This document shows positions 53,729 through 62,453 of a stretch of DNA of 64,000 nucleotides, one piece after another. The notes beneath the pieces were generated by a model. That model was given only the letters and a program-made list of their open reading frames with translations, did no database searches and had not been told where the DNA came from. The DNA is from Acidobacteriota bacterium (GTDB lineage Bacteria > Acidobacteriota > Vicinamibacteria > Vicinamibacterales > SCN-69-37). Numbering within the stretch: position 1 is the first letter of the stretch; each line of letters opens with the position of its first letter. The translations under genes were made by a program, and so were the position numbers. The DNA lies in assembly GCA_947467605.1 (NCBI GenBank), contig CANIII010000014.1, positions 49,225 to 113,224 of the forward strand, read 5' to 3'.

Positions 53729-55516
53729 ATGGCGACGAGCACGACAGCAGCAACACTCGGCAAACCGCAATTTTCACCGGATACGCCCAACGCGGAGACG
53801 CGCATCGCGGCGTACCAACTGACCGAGTACCTCGAGCGGCTGGGCGTCGAAGTGATCTTCGGGCTCTGCGGCCACACCGTCATCGCCTTGCTCGACGCGC
53901 TCGAACACAGCACGATCAAGTTCGTCAACGTACGGCACGAACAGATCGCCGCGCATGCGGCGGACGGCTACGCGCGCGTCACCGGCAAACCAGGCGTCGT
54001 GATGTGCCACCTCGGCCCTGGCCTGACCAACGCGGCCACGGGCGTGGCCAACGCGGCGCTCGACTCCATCCCGATGGTCGTGATCGCCGGTGACATCCCG
54101 TCCTATTACTACGGCCGGCATCCGCACCAGGAATTCAACCTGCATCAGGACGCGGACCAGGCGCAGATCTATCGGCCCTTCTGCAAGCGCGTGTACCGCG
54201 TGGACCACGTGCGCGATCTGCCGCGCATCGTCGAACGCGCGTTCCACCTGTCGCAGAGTGGACGGCCCGGCCCGGTGCTGGTCTCGGTCCCGATGGACCT
54301 CTTCTCGGCGGATCTCGAAGTCGGCGCGTTTGCGAAGACGCCGCCCGTGATTACCAAACCACCGCTCGACCCCTCGACCGCCGCGCACATCGTCGGCGAA
54401 CTCGCGAAAGCGCAGCGGCCGGTGATCTACGTCGGCGGCGGCGTGCTGTCGTCGCGTGCCACGTCTGAGCTCGTCGCACTGGCCGAAGCCCTCGACATTC
54501 CGGTCGGCCATACGCTCATGGGCAAGGGCGTCATGCGCGAGGATCATCCGCTGTTGCTCGGGCAGTCCGGTTTCTGGGGCACACCGATCTGCAACGAGAG
54601 CTTGCGCACCGCGGATCTGATTCTGGCCGTCGGGACGCGCCTCGCGGAAGCGAACTCCAGCTCCTGGGAGCCGGAGTTCACGTTCGAGATGCCGCCGACG
54701 AGGCTCATCCACATCGATATCGATCCGGCAGAAATCGGCCGTAACTACCAGACCGAACTCGGCGTCGTGGCTGACGCGAAGCTCGCGCTCGAAGCGCTCG
54801 TCTCGGCTGCCAAGGGCGTGACGCATCGCGACCGCGGCACCATGCGCGCCGACGTGGCTCGCGGACGCAAAGCGTTCGCGGCGAACTGGGCGGATCAGTG
54901 GACGTCCGATCAGTTCCCGATGCGCCCCGAGCGCATCCTCGCGGAACTCCGCAAGCACGTACCGGATGACGGCTTCATCGTGACCGACGTCGGCTGGAAC
55001 AAGAACGGCGTCGGACAGCAGTTCTCGTTCCCGGTGCCCGGCACGTTCATCACGCCGAGCGGGCTTGCAACGATGGGCTTTGGCCCCGCGGCGGCGCTGG
55101 GCGTGAAGATGGCGCAACCGCATCGCGCGGTCGTCGCACTGATTGGCGACGGCGGCTTTGGCGCCAATCCTTCCGTACTTGCCACGGCGATGGAATCCAA
55201 TCTGCCCGTCATCTTCCTCGTGATGGACAACGCGTGCTTCGGCACGATCGCCGGCCTCGAAAACATGCACTACGGCACGAAGTTCGGCTGCATGTTCGAG
55301 CGCAACGGCAAGGAATACCGTGTCGACTTCGCGGCCGTCGCGCGCGGGTATGGCGCCGAAGGCGTGATGCTGACATCCGCCGATCAACTCGGTCCGGCGC
55401 TCGCCAAAGCCCTCACGTCCAAGCTGCCGACGTTGATTCAGGCGCCCATGGAAAACGCGCCGACGCCGACGCCGGGCCACTGGAACATCAACGACATCTA
55501 CCGTAAGGGCGAGTAG
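53729..55516 (+). CDS. Thiamine-diphosphate-dependent enzyme (acetolactate synthase / lyase-like)
   Basis: 595 residues with the three-domain ThDP fold: catalytic Glu71 in NVRHEQIAAHAADGYARVTGKPGV, middle domain (RPVIYVGGGVLSSRATSELVALAEAL) and cofactor-binding GDGGFGANPSVLATAMESNLPVIFLVMDNACFG. FAD-type acetolactate synthase features are not obvious. It may be a lyase or decarboxylase that produces the aldehyde oxidised by the preceding dehydrogenase. It does not match the sulfoacetaldehyde acetyltransferase (Xsc) N-terminus I know, so a sulfo-pathway assignment is only one possibility. Confidence 0.75.
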   Translation: MATSTTAATLGKPQFSPDTPNAETRIAAYQLTEYLERLGVEVIFGLCGHTVIALLDALEHSTIKFVNVRHEQIAAHAADGYARVTGKPGVVMCHLGPGLTNAATGVANAALDSIPMVVIAGDIPSYYYGRHPHQEFNLHQDADQAQIYRPFCKRVYRVDHVRDLPRIVERAFHLSQSGRPGPVLVSVPMDLFSADLEVGAFAKTPPVITKPPLDPSTAAHIVGELAKAQRPVIYVGGGVLSSRATSELVALAEALDIPVGHTLMGKGVMREDHPLLLGQSGFWGTPICNESLRTADLILAVGTRLAEANSSSWEPEFTFEMPPTRLIHIDIDPAEIGRNYQTELGVVADAKLALEALVSAAKGVTHRDRGTMRADVARGRKAFAANWADQWTSDQFPMRPERILAELRKHVPDDGFIVTDVGWNKNGVGQQFSFPVPGTFITPSGLATMGFGPAAALGVKMAQPHRAVVALIGDGGFGANPSVLATAMESNLPVIFLVMDNACFGTIAGLENMHYGTKFGCMFERNGKEYRVDFAAVARGYGAEGVMLTSADQLGPALAKALTSKLPTLIQAPMENAPTPTPGHWNINDIYRKGE

Positions 55517-55602
55517 TGCCCCCATCCGCGCCCCGGCGCGCCGGCAAACCCGGCGTTGCCATGCCTGCCGCCGCCAAGCGTCGTCGTCAGGTAGGATGGC
55601 GT

Positions 55603-57372
55603 ATGGCTGCAAAGGGCAAGACTGTCAGCGTCAAGACCCGCCAGGACCCGGCGCACGACGCCACGGCGGAGCTGGCGCGTGTGCTCGGCAGCCAGACATT
55701 CCGTCAGGTTGAACGCCTCAAGCGCTTCCTCAATTTCGTCGTCAGCGAAGCCACAAGTGGGCGCGGTGATCAGCTCAAGGAATACGTGATCGGCGTCCAG
55801 GTCTTCGACAAGGAGCCTTCGTTCGATCCGCGCGCTGATCCGATCGTGCGCGTGCAAGCGCGGCGCCTGCGCGCGCGGCTCGTGCGGTACTACCGCGACG
55901 AAGGCCACGAAGATCCGCTCGTCATCGAGATGCCGAAGGGCGGCTACTCGCCCGTCTTCAAGCCGCGCGCACTGGCTGCTGACCAGACACGTTCGATCAG
56001 CGCCACGCTGATGGCGCACAACAGCGTGGCCGTCGGCCAGATCGCCGACCTGACGCCGGGCCGCGACCTCGGCTATTTCTGTGACGGCCTCCGACAGGAA
56101 ATCATTCACGCCCTCACGGCCTGCGGCGGTTTGCGCGTGCTCGCGTGGCGGCCCGATGACGGCACGGAAGAAAAGCCAGCGCCGTCCGCGGCCCTGCTGG
56201 TCACGGGCAGTGTGCGGAAATCGGGCACGGTGCTGCGGATCTCCGTGCACATCAGTAGTGGTTCGAGCGGCTCGTACTTCGCATCTGAGTCCCGCGACTG
56301 CTCCACCGACGACATACTGACGGCACAAGAGACGATGGCGCAGCTGGTCGTGAGCAAGCTGGAGCCTGAGCTGATCGGGCGTGGCGACGGCCGTCGCGGC
56401 GCAAAGCCGGCAGACAACCTCGCGGCGCGCAAGTTGTATCTACAGGGCCGCTATCACCTCAATCAGCGCACCGAAGAAGGCCTGCAGAAAGCGATGGAAT
56501 TCTTCGAGCACTCGCTGCTCGAAGATCCGCACTACGCCGAAGCGCACAGCGGCCTCTCGGACGCGTACGGCTTGCTCGGCAACTACGGCGTGCTCGGCCC
56601 TGCGGACGTGTGGACGAAAGCGGCGTCACTCGCGGCCGCGGCGGTCATGCTGGACGGCAACTCTGCGGAAGCGCGCACCACCCTTGCCCACGTGAAAGCC
56701 GTGCAGGACTGGGACTGGCTCGGTGCCGAGCGGGAATTTCAGCTGGCTATCGGTCTTGCACCAGGCTATGCCACCGCGCATCACTGGTACGCGATGTCGT
56801 GTCTCGTGCCGCTCGGTCGGTTCGACGAAGCGCTGCAGGAAGTGTTGCTCGCGCAATCACTCGACCCCGTCTCATCGATCATCGCGCGCGACCTCGCCGT
56901 CGTGCACATGTACAGACGCGATCTTGAGGCGGCGCTGGAGCAGTGCGACCACACCATCGAGCTCAATCCACACTTCTCACCTGCGTATTGGACCCTCGGG
57001 CTGATTCAGGAACTGCGGAACGATCTCGACGAGGCCACGGCAGCGATCCATCGTGCGATCAGCCTGTCGCCGAACAGCCCGCGCATGCAGGGCGCGCTGG
57101 CACGCGCGCTGGCGCTCGCCGGCAAACGTGACCAGGCGCTCAGCATCCTTCGCAAACTCGAGGAACTCTCGAAGCAACGTTACGTCTCGCCGTTCGATTT
57201 CGCCTGCATTCGATTCGTGCTGAAGCAGGAAGACCTCGGCTTCAAGTGGCTCAATCGTGCTCACCGCGATCGTTGCTTTGAGATGATCGCGCTGCGCTTC
57301 GATCCGCGCTTCGACGTCGTGCGCAGCGACAAGCGACTCGAGACCATCGCCAGACAGATGGGCCTGAAATAA
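55603..57372 (+). CDS. TPR protein with N-terminal winged-helix-like domain, putative regulator
   Basis: 589 residues from the ATG at 55603 (GTG at 55516 and ATG at 55561 are in frame). N-terminal part: LARVLGSQTFRQVERLKRFLNFVVSEATSGRGDQLKEYVIGVQVFDKEPSFDPRADPIVRVQARRLRARLVRYYRDEGHEDPLVIEMPKGGYSPVF. This is a DNA-binding-like segment seen in TPR proteins of Acidobacteriota. A middle adenylate-cyclase-associated-like fold follows (LGYFCDGLRQEIIHALTACGGLRVL). At least four TPR repeats run to the end. It is a likely transcriptional or signalling regulator of neighbouring genes. Its upstream in-frame GTG overlaps the ThDP stop by 1 nt. Confidence 0.7.
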   Translation: MAAKGKTVSVKTRQDPAHDATAELARVLGSQTFRQVERLKRFLNFVVSEATSGRGDQLKEYVIGVQVFDKEPSFDPRADPIVRVQARRLRARLVRYYRDEGHEDPLVIEMPKGGYSPVFKPRALAADQTRSISATLMAHNSVAVGQIADLTPGRDLGYFCDGLRQEIIHALTACGGLRVLAWRPDDGTEEKPAPSAALLVTGSVRKSGTVLRISVHISSGSSGSYFASESRDCSTDDILTAQETMAQLVVSKLEPELIGRGDGRRGAKPADNLAARKLYLQGRYHLNQRTEEGLQKAMEFFEHSLLEDPHYAEAHSGLSDAYGLLGNYGVLGPADVWTKAASLAAAAVMLDGNSAEARTTLAHVKAVQDWDWLGAEREFQLAIGLAPGYATAHHWYAMSCLVPLGRFDEALQEVLLAQSLDPVSSIIARDLAVVHMYRRDLEAALEQCDHTIELNPHFSPAYWTLGLIQELRNDLDEATAAIHRAISLSPNSPRMQGALARALALAGKRDQALSILRKLEELSKQRYVSPFDFACIRFVLKQEDLGFKWLNRAHRDRCFEMIALRFDPRFDVVRSDKRLETIARQMGLK

Positions 57373-57390
57373 CCCTTAGAGAGAGTTGCC

Positions 57391-58386
57391 GTGAAATACA
57401 CCACCCTCGGCCGCACCGGACTCACCGTTTCACGACTCGCGCTCGGGTGCATGAGTTATGGCGACGCCAACTGGCGGCCGTGGACGCTCGGCGACGCAGC
57501 GGCGCAGCCGTTCTTCCGCGCCGCCCTTGATGCCGGCATCAACTTCTTCGACACCGCGGACATGTACTCGAATGGCGTCAGCGAAGAAGTCACCGGGCGC
57601 GCACTGCGGTCGATGGCCCGTCGCGAAGACGTCGTGATTGCCACCAAGGGTTTCTACGGCACGAACGGCAGCGGACCCAATCGCCAGGGCCTCTCACGCA
57701 AACACATCCTGGATGCGTGCGATGCGAGCCTGCGACGCCTCGGCATCGAGACGATCGACCTCTACCAGATTCATCGCTGGGACCCGACGACGCCGATTGA
57801 GGAAACGCTCGAAGCACTGAACGACATGGTGCGTGCCGGCAAGGTGCGCTACATCGGCGCGAGTTCCGGCTGGGCGTGGAAGATGATGCGCGCGCTGTCG
57901 GTCAGCGAGCGGCACGGCTGGGCCCGGTTCGTCTCGATGCAGAATCACTACAACGCGATCTACCGCGAAGAAGAGCGCGAGATGATGCCGCTCTGCCGCG
58001 AATTGGGGATCGGTGTGATTCCCTGGAGTCCACTCGCGCGCGGCTTGCTCACGCGGCCTCGGCCAGCGGGTTCGACGGTGCGCACGCAGGACACGGCGCG
58101 CTCAGCCAGCGATCAGTACTCGCTCGATGTCTATGACGGCACGGCGCAGTGGGACGTCGTCGACGCGGTAGAGCGTGTGGCGAAGGCACGCGGCACGGGC
58201 ATGGCCGAGGTGGCGCTGGCGTGGCTGCTCGCGCGGCCAGGCCTCACCGCGCCCATCATCGGCGCGACGAAGCTTTCACATCTCGACGCGGCGGTGCGCG
58301 CGGTGGAGATGGTACTGACGGCAGAGGAGATCGCTGCGATCGACGCGCCCTATCGCGCGCAAGCGGTCAAAGGGCACGAGGACTAG
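57391..58386 (+). CDS. Aldo/keto reductase
   Basis: 331 residues from a GTG, with AGAGAG 8-13 nt upstream as ribosome site. NADPH-dependent reductase: MKYTTLGRTGLTVSRLALGCMSYGD, FFDTADMYSNGVSEEVTGRAL (Asp and Tyr), VVIATKGF (Lys) and IDLYQIHRWDPTTPIEETLEALNDMVRAGKVRYIGAS. The C-terminus has LAWLLARPGLTAPIIGATKLSHLDAAV. It resembles YajO/YghZ-type and pyridoxal-reductase-like enzymes that reduce carbonyls. It is followed by the convergent esterase gene, sharing CTAG. Confidence 0.93.
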   Translation: MKYTTLGRTGLTVSRLALGCMSYGDANWRPWTLGDAAAQPFFRAALDAGINFFDTADMYSNGVSEEVTGRALRSMARREDVVIATKGFYGTNGSGPNRQGLSRKHILDACDASLRRLGIETIDLYQIHRWDPTTPIEETLEALNDMVRAGKVRYIGASSGWAWKMMRALSVSERHGWARFVSMQNHYNAIYREEEREMMPLCRELGIGVIPWSPLARGLLTRPRPAGSTVRTQDTARSASDQYSLDVYDGTAQWDVVDAVERVAKARGTGMAEVALAWLLARPGLTAPIIGATKLSHLDAAVRAVEMVLTAEEIAAIDAPYRAQAVKGHED

Positions 58387-60086
58387 CGACGTGCTTTGCC
58401 CCAGAGGGCGCCGTAAAACGCCATCGTGTCGAATGTCTCGTACTGCAACAGCTGATCGTGATTGTGGGGCGAGCCGACAACGGGAAAGAACTCGTGCGGC
58501 ACGGCGAGCTCCGTCAGTCGCGCGTGGAGCTTCCTGGCCACTTCGATCAGGTTGTCCTGTTCGCCGGCGATGATCCTGATCTTCTGACGACGCAGTTGCG
58601 TCGTGTTGCGCGCGGCCAACGTCGATGGCCGCTCAGTTTCCCAGAAACTCGGGCTACCCACACCGTCCGTCACGTCCTCCACAAGCGCCGGGGAGTTGCC
58701 GGTCACGGCGGCGAACAGGTCCGGATACTTGAAGCCGAGGTGCAATGCGCCGTAGCCTCCCATCGAGTGTCCCTCGATCGCCCTCGCCTCCCGGGTCGGT
58801 GTGGTGCGATACGTCCGGTCAATGAACGGGATCAGGTCCTTGATGATGACCGACTCCATCGGATGCTGTCCGTCTTCCGCGTCGAGGTACCACCCCGTGA
58901 TCAGCCCCTGAGGAATCACGATGATGGCGGGCGGCATGACGCCGCTACGAATCGCCGCGTCGACACGTGAGATATACCCAGCCGTGAGCGGACGCTTCGA
59001 GTCCACGCTTCGACCGTGAAGGAAATAGATCACCGGGTAACGCCGCGACGCGCTGGTCTGGTAGTCGGGCGGCAGATAGACGCGGTAGCTTCCGAACGTC
59101 CTGGCTCCACGCGCTGGTGTGGGATAGAGCCGGTACTGCGTCCCGCCCAGATCAAGCGCGATCGGATCGATGTAGGTGTCGGCGGGGGTCGAAATGAAAC
59201 TCGACAGTGCGGCGACTGTTCGAGCGCCGAGCAGCTGCTGGTTCAGAAATGTGCTGATCGTCTGCATCGCGGTTGGCGACAGCAGGGCGCCAAGGTCATG
59301 ACCGACGGCCATCTGCAGATCCAGCGTGGCGGTGACGCCGGCGACCTTGAGCGCCGACACCAGCGCCTGACTCTCGCGAGTCGAGACCTTGGCGTCTGCC
59401 GTGCCGTGCAGAATCAAGGTCGGCGCGTCGTCCTTGGTCGCGTAGGTCGCGGGATTGACGCCGCCGGCCGTGACCGATCCCGCCAGATCCACAACCCCCT
59501 GAACCCGGCTGGATTGATCAGCATTGCCGCCGCCGCCTTCCAACGCGGCGACGTCACCAGTCGTGCCGAGCAACGCCGCGAGCTGCCCGCCTGTGCCGTA
59601 TCCCATGGCGGCGATGTGTTCAGCGTCAAACTTGTACGCGGTGGCATTTGCGCGCAGCCATCGCACGGCCGCTTTCACGTCGGCCAGTTGCATCGCGAGT
59701 GACGTACCTGCACCCGTCCGGTATTCGACACTTGCAACGGCGAACCCTCCGGCACTGACGAAGGCCGCCGCTGGCGTCGTCGTCTTCGACCCGGAGGATG
59801 ACTCACCATGAATCCACACAACGACGGGGGTCGGCCCTGCGGCCGGATCAATGCGATACAGATCGAGCGACAGGGAGCGCCCGCCGGCTCTCGCATACTC
59901 AATATCGGTTTCGATCTTCAGCCGCGGACCCGCTTGCCCTCGGCCTTCGTTGGGCGCGCCGGCCTGGCCGCCTGGCCCTGCGCCGCGTTGCCCTCCGCGA
60001 CCAGTCGGCGGCGGCTGTTGCGCCGCATTCAGCGCGGTCGACAGCACGATGACAGCGAGCGTTCCGAATACACTCAAGCGTTTCAT
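58383..60086 (-). CDS. Tandem alpha/beta-hydrolase esterase; N-terminal domain lacks its serine
   Basis: 567 residues with signal peptide and a Gly/Arg/Gln-rich tract to about residue 52. Domain 1 (about 60-290) is a dienelactone/BD-FAE-like hydrolase in which the nucleophile motif reads GYGTGG (162-167) with Gly164 at the Ser position, although Asp231 and His263 remain. Domain 2 (about 305-560) is an enterochelin-esterase-like fold with intact GHSMGG (Ser441) and His near 545 (GSPHNHDQL). Only domain 2 is expected to hydrolyse esters. It is a secreted enzyme, convergent with the aldo/keto reductase gene. Confidence 0.82.
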   Translation of the reverse strand: MKRLSVFGTLAVIVLSTALNAAQQPPPTGRGGQRGAGPGGQAGAPNEGRGQAGPRLKIETDIEYARAGGRSLSLDLYRIDPAAGPTPVVVWIHGESSSGSKTTTPAAAFVSAGGFAVASVEYRTGAGTSLAMQLADVKAAVRWLRANATAYKFDAEHIAAMGYGTGGQLAALLGTTGDVAALEGGGGNADQSSRVQGVVDLAGSVTAGGVNPATYATKDDAPTLILHGTADAKVSTRESQALVSALKVAGVTATLDLQMAVGHDLGALLSPTAMQTISTFLNQQLLGARTVAALSSFISTPADTYIDPIALDLGGTQYRLYPTPARGARTFGSYRVYLPPDYQTSASRRYPVIYFLHGRSVDSKRPLTAGYISRVDAAIRSGVMPPAIIVIPQGLITGWYLDAEDGQHPMESVIIKDLIPFIDRTYRTTPTREARAIEGHSMGGYGALHLGFKYPDLFAAVTGNSPALVEDVTDGVGSPSFWETERPSTLAARNTTQLRRQKIRIIAGEQDNLIEVARKLHARLTELAVPHEFFPVVGSPHNHDQLLQYETFDTMAFYGALWGKARR

Positions 60087-60130
60087 GAGTTCATTTCTCC
60101 ATGGACCAGTCGCACCGCTTCACAACGCGG

Positions 60131-61165
60131 CTAGTCCGACCCTGAGCGGCCCAAGTATCCCTTGTACTCCTCGGGCATCAGCACGGCCGCGGCTCCACAT
60201 TCGTGCGCCACGCTCAGGTAGCCCTGAACGACGTCCGTGCCGACCACATAGGGATTCGGATCCCCGGGCCGGCGCTTCAATATCAGCGGGAGCTTGACGT
60301 CCGAGCTGTCGAGCTGCGAGTGCGTCGACAGCACCACGTCCGCGCCGGCCTTCGCGGCGATATTGCGGAAGCGCGCCGCCTGCGTGCTGTAGTCCGCCGC
60401 GCTAAACTGCATACCCGTCCCGCCCCACAACGCCGCCAGATGCGGGACGCCCTTATCGATGACGGGAATCAGCATGGAGACGGTCCCGGCAGTGTGTCCC
60501 GGCGTCACGTACAACGTGATCGTCACGCCGCCGAGCGTCACCTTCTGGCCATCGGCGGCCGAGATGTCGCGGATCGGGGGAGCCGCCGCGACTCCGCGCG
60601 CGTTGGGCCGCAGCGCGGCGTCCCAGTCCGGGCCGCCCATGATGACCTTCGGATGGTAGGTCGTCTGGAGATACGACAGACCCCCGGTGTGGTCTGGATG
60701 GTTGTGGCTGATCAGGATGTACTTGATGTCGGCCGGATTCAGATTCAGCTTCGTGAACCCTCCGAGAATCTCATCGTGCATCGAGTTTTCGAACATCGTG
60801 TCGATCAGGATGATGCCCTCCGACGTGACGAGGGCCCACGCAGACGGCGAGCCGCCGTGCTGCATTTTTTCTCCGACGTAGTACAGGTTGTCGAAGACTT
60901 TGACCGGCTCGGTATGAAAGTTCTTGGGATCGCGATCGTTGGGTGGCGGCGCGATGCGGCCGTACGGCAGCGCCGCGCCGACAAGCAGACGCGAGCACGT
61001 GTGGTCGAAGAGCACCGCGTTGTCGTACCCCGCGGCTTTCTTGGCGGTCGCGATGTGGGCGAGGCCTTCTTCTCTGGGGGAGCGCTGGGCGATCCCAGTG
61101 CCCGCCATCGGCGCCGCGATTGCCAGCGCGGTCCAAAACGCGATGTCCTGTACCCGTATTTTCAT
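60131..61165 (-). CDS. Metallo-beta-lactamase fold hydrolase, secreted (B3-like)
   Basis: 344 residues with signal peptide (to about GIAQ 27). Zinc ligands HNHPDH at 154-159, GHTAGT (third His) and STHSQLD (further His) follow the subclass B3 order, and the WALVTSEGIILIDTMFENS strand is standard. The tail is basic and Gly-containing. Whether it acts on beta-lactams cannot be told from sequence; many such proteins are lactonases or other hydrolases. Confidence 0.82.
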   Translation of the reverse strand: MKIRVQDIAFWTALAIAAPMAGTGIAQRSPREEGLAHIATAKKAAGYDNAVLFDHTCSRLLVGAALPYGRIAPPPNDRDPKNFHTEPVKVFDNLYYVGEKMQHGGSPSAWALVTSEGIILIDTMFENSMHDEILGGFTKLNLNPADIKYILISHNHPDHTGGLSYLQTTYHPKVIMGGPDWDAALRPNARGVAAAPPIRDISAADGQKVTLGGVTITLYVTPGHTAGTVSMLIPVIDKGVPHLAALWGGTGMQFSAADYSTQAARFRNIAAKAGADVVLSTHSQLDSSDVKLPLILKRRPGDPNPYVVGTDVVQGYLSVAHECGAAAVLMPEEYKGYLGRSGSD

Positions 61166-61505
61166 TGGTGCCTCCCCAAGTTGAGCCCCGCAGCCAACGC
61201 TGCGAAACTTCGACCAATCATACTGACCATGACCCAGTCGTTAGGGCGATAATCGCGCGGATGGCCGATATTCGTTGACATGTCGAGCGAGTTCGAGTCG
61301 GCGTTCCAACTTGATGGGAAGATGCCAGGCGGCGATCGAAGAGCGCGAAGCTCGGCTGTTCTCTCTCCGAGCCGATGGCGCTACGTAGTGTTACGGTAGT
61401 CGGCTTGACACCGCCGGTCTTTGATTTTAGTGTCGCGTCCGCAGACGGCCTGACTCCTGTGGGCTGCCCTTTCGTCGTACTGAATTGTGATCGGAGCCAA
61501 ACGTG
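61166..61505 (+). other. 340-nt intergenic region with a candidate promoter
   Basis: No ORF is supported here. A TTGACA at 61405-61410 is 17 nt before a weak -10-like TAGTGT (61428-61433) upstream of the ThuA-like gene at 61506. A second TTGACA lies at 61275-61280. A half-site ACGGTA (61393-61398) resembles the shared element of 50255-50277 but has no second half. No other structure was seen. Confidence 0.4.
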
Positions 61506-62450
61506 ATGCTCAGTCCGTCAAGAACGATCGGCGCTTTCGCCGTGATCAGTGGTCTGGCGTTGGCACTCCTCTCAACTCACGTGACAGCGCAACGCGCTGT
61601 GGGTGCGCCGGCGCAGACGACGCCGCAGGCTCCGGCGGGTCGCGGCCAGGGCCGGGGACAAGGTGGGGCGGACCCGTGGCCGGGCATGAAGCACCTGTTG
61701 GCCGTCGCGGACGTGCAGTCGGGTTATCACCACGACTCCATCTCGCACGCCTTGGCCACCGTGGAACAAATGGGCCGGCGGTCTGGCTTATTTTCGACGA
61801 TGATCCGCACGGATTCACAGCTCGTCACCAACACGCCCATTGCCGGTAAAGATCGATACGAAGGACGAGCGGTCAACGCGCGTGTGTTGCCGTTCTACGA
61901 CGCCGTTTTCATGCTGCCGAGCGGCTTCGGGACGATGTCCGAACAGCAGAAGAAAGAGCTGTTGGCGTACGTGCACGACGAGGGCAAGGGGCTGATCGTT
62001 GGACACGCGACGGGCGTGGCATTCACCAACTGGCCGGAGTTCGCCGAGATGGTTGGCGGCTACATGGATGGCGAATTCCTCTCGGACGCGCGGGTCATTG
62101 TTGAGGATCCGAAGTTTCCTGGTGGCGATGCCTTCGGGCCCGCACCCTTCATGTTCAACGAGCAACATCCGGTGCTGAAGGCGCCCTACGCGCGCGACAG
62201 GGTGCATGTCATCATGCGGCTCGATCCGTCGTCGCTTGACGCGACGAACGCGGCGCGGCGGCCGGATGGTGACTTGCCGCAAGTATGGGCGGTCCAGTAC
62301 GGCAAGGGACGTGTGTTCAACACGGGGTGGGGCCATCTCGACGCGACGTGGGACGACCCCCGTTTTCAAAAGATGATGCTCGAAGGCATCAAGTGGGCCA
62401 TGGGCCTGACGCCCGGCGACGCGACGCCGCGGCCATTTCCTGGGAAGTAG
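61506..62450 (+). CDS. ThuA-like domain protein, secreted (paralogue 2)
   Basis: 314 residues from the ATG at 61506; a GTG at 61503 is also in frame. Signal peptide (to about TAQ) and a short Gly/Arg/Gln tract precede the ThuA-like domain (KHLLAVADVQSGYHHDSISHALATVEQMGRRSGLFSTMIRTDSQ, DAVFMLPSGFGTMSEQQKKELLAYVHDEGKGLIVGHATGV, VQYGKGRVFNTGWGHLDATWDDPRFQKMMLEGIKWAMG). It is similar along its length to the 49283-50215 protein. The PQQ dehydrogenase starts 3 nt later, so they share a transcript. Confidence 0.85.
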   Translation: MLSPSRTIGAFAVISGLALALLSTHVTAQRAVGAPAQTTPQAPAGRGQGRGQGGADPWPGMKHLLAVADVQSGYHHDSISHALATVEQMGRRSGLFSTMIRTDSQLVTNTPIAGKDRYEGRAVNARVLPFYDAVFMLPSGFGTMSEQQKKELLAYVHDEGKGLIVGHATGVAFTNWPEFAEMVGGYMDGEFLSDARVIVEDPKFPGGDAFGPAPFMFNEQHPVLKAPYARDRVHVIMRLDPSSLDATNAARRPDGDLPQVWAVQYGKGRVFNTGWGHLDATWDDPRFQKMMLEGIKWAMGLTPGDATPRPFPGK

Positions 62451-62453
62451 ACG

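Noticed and set aside
53774..55612. 612-residue minus-strand ORF
   Set aside because: Antisense to the well-supported ThDP enzyme gene; Arg/His-rich with no recognisable domain.
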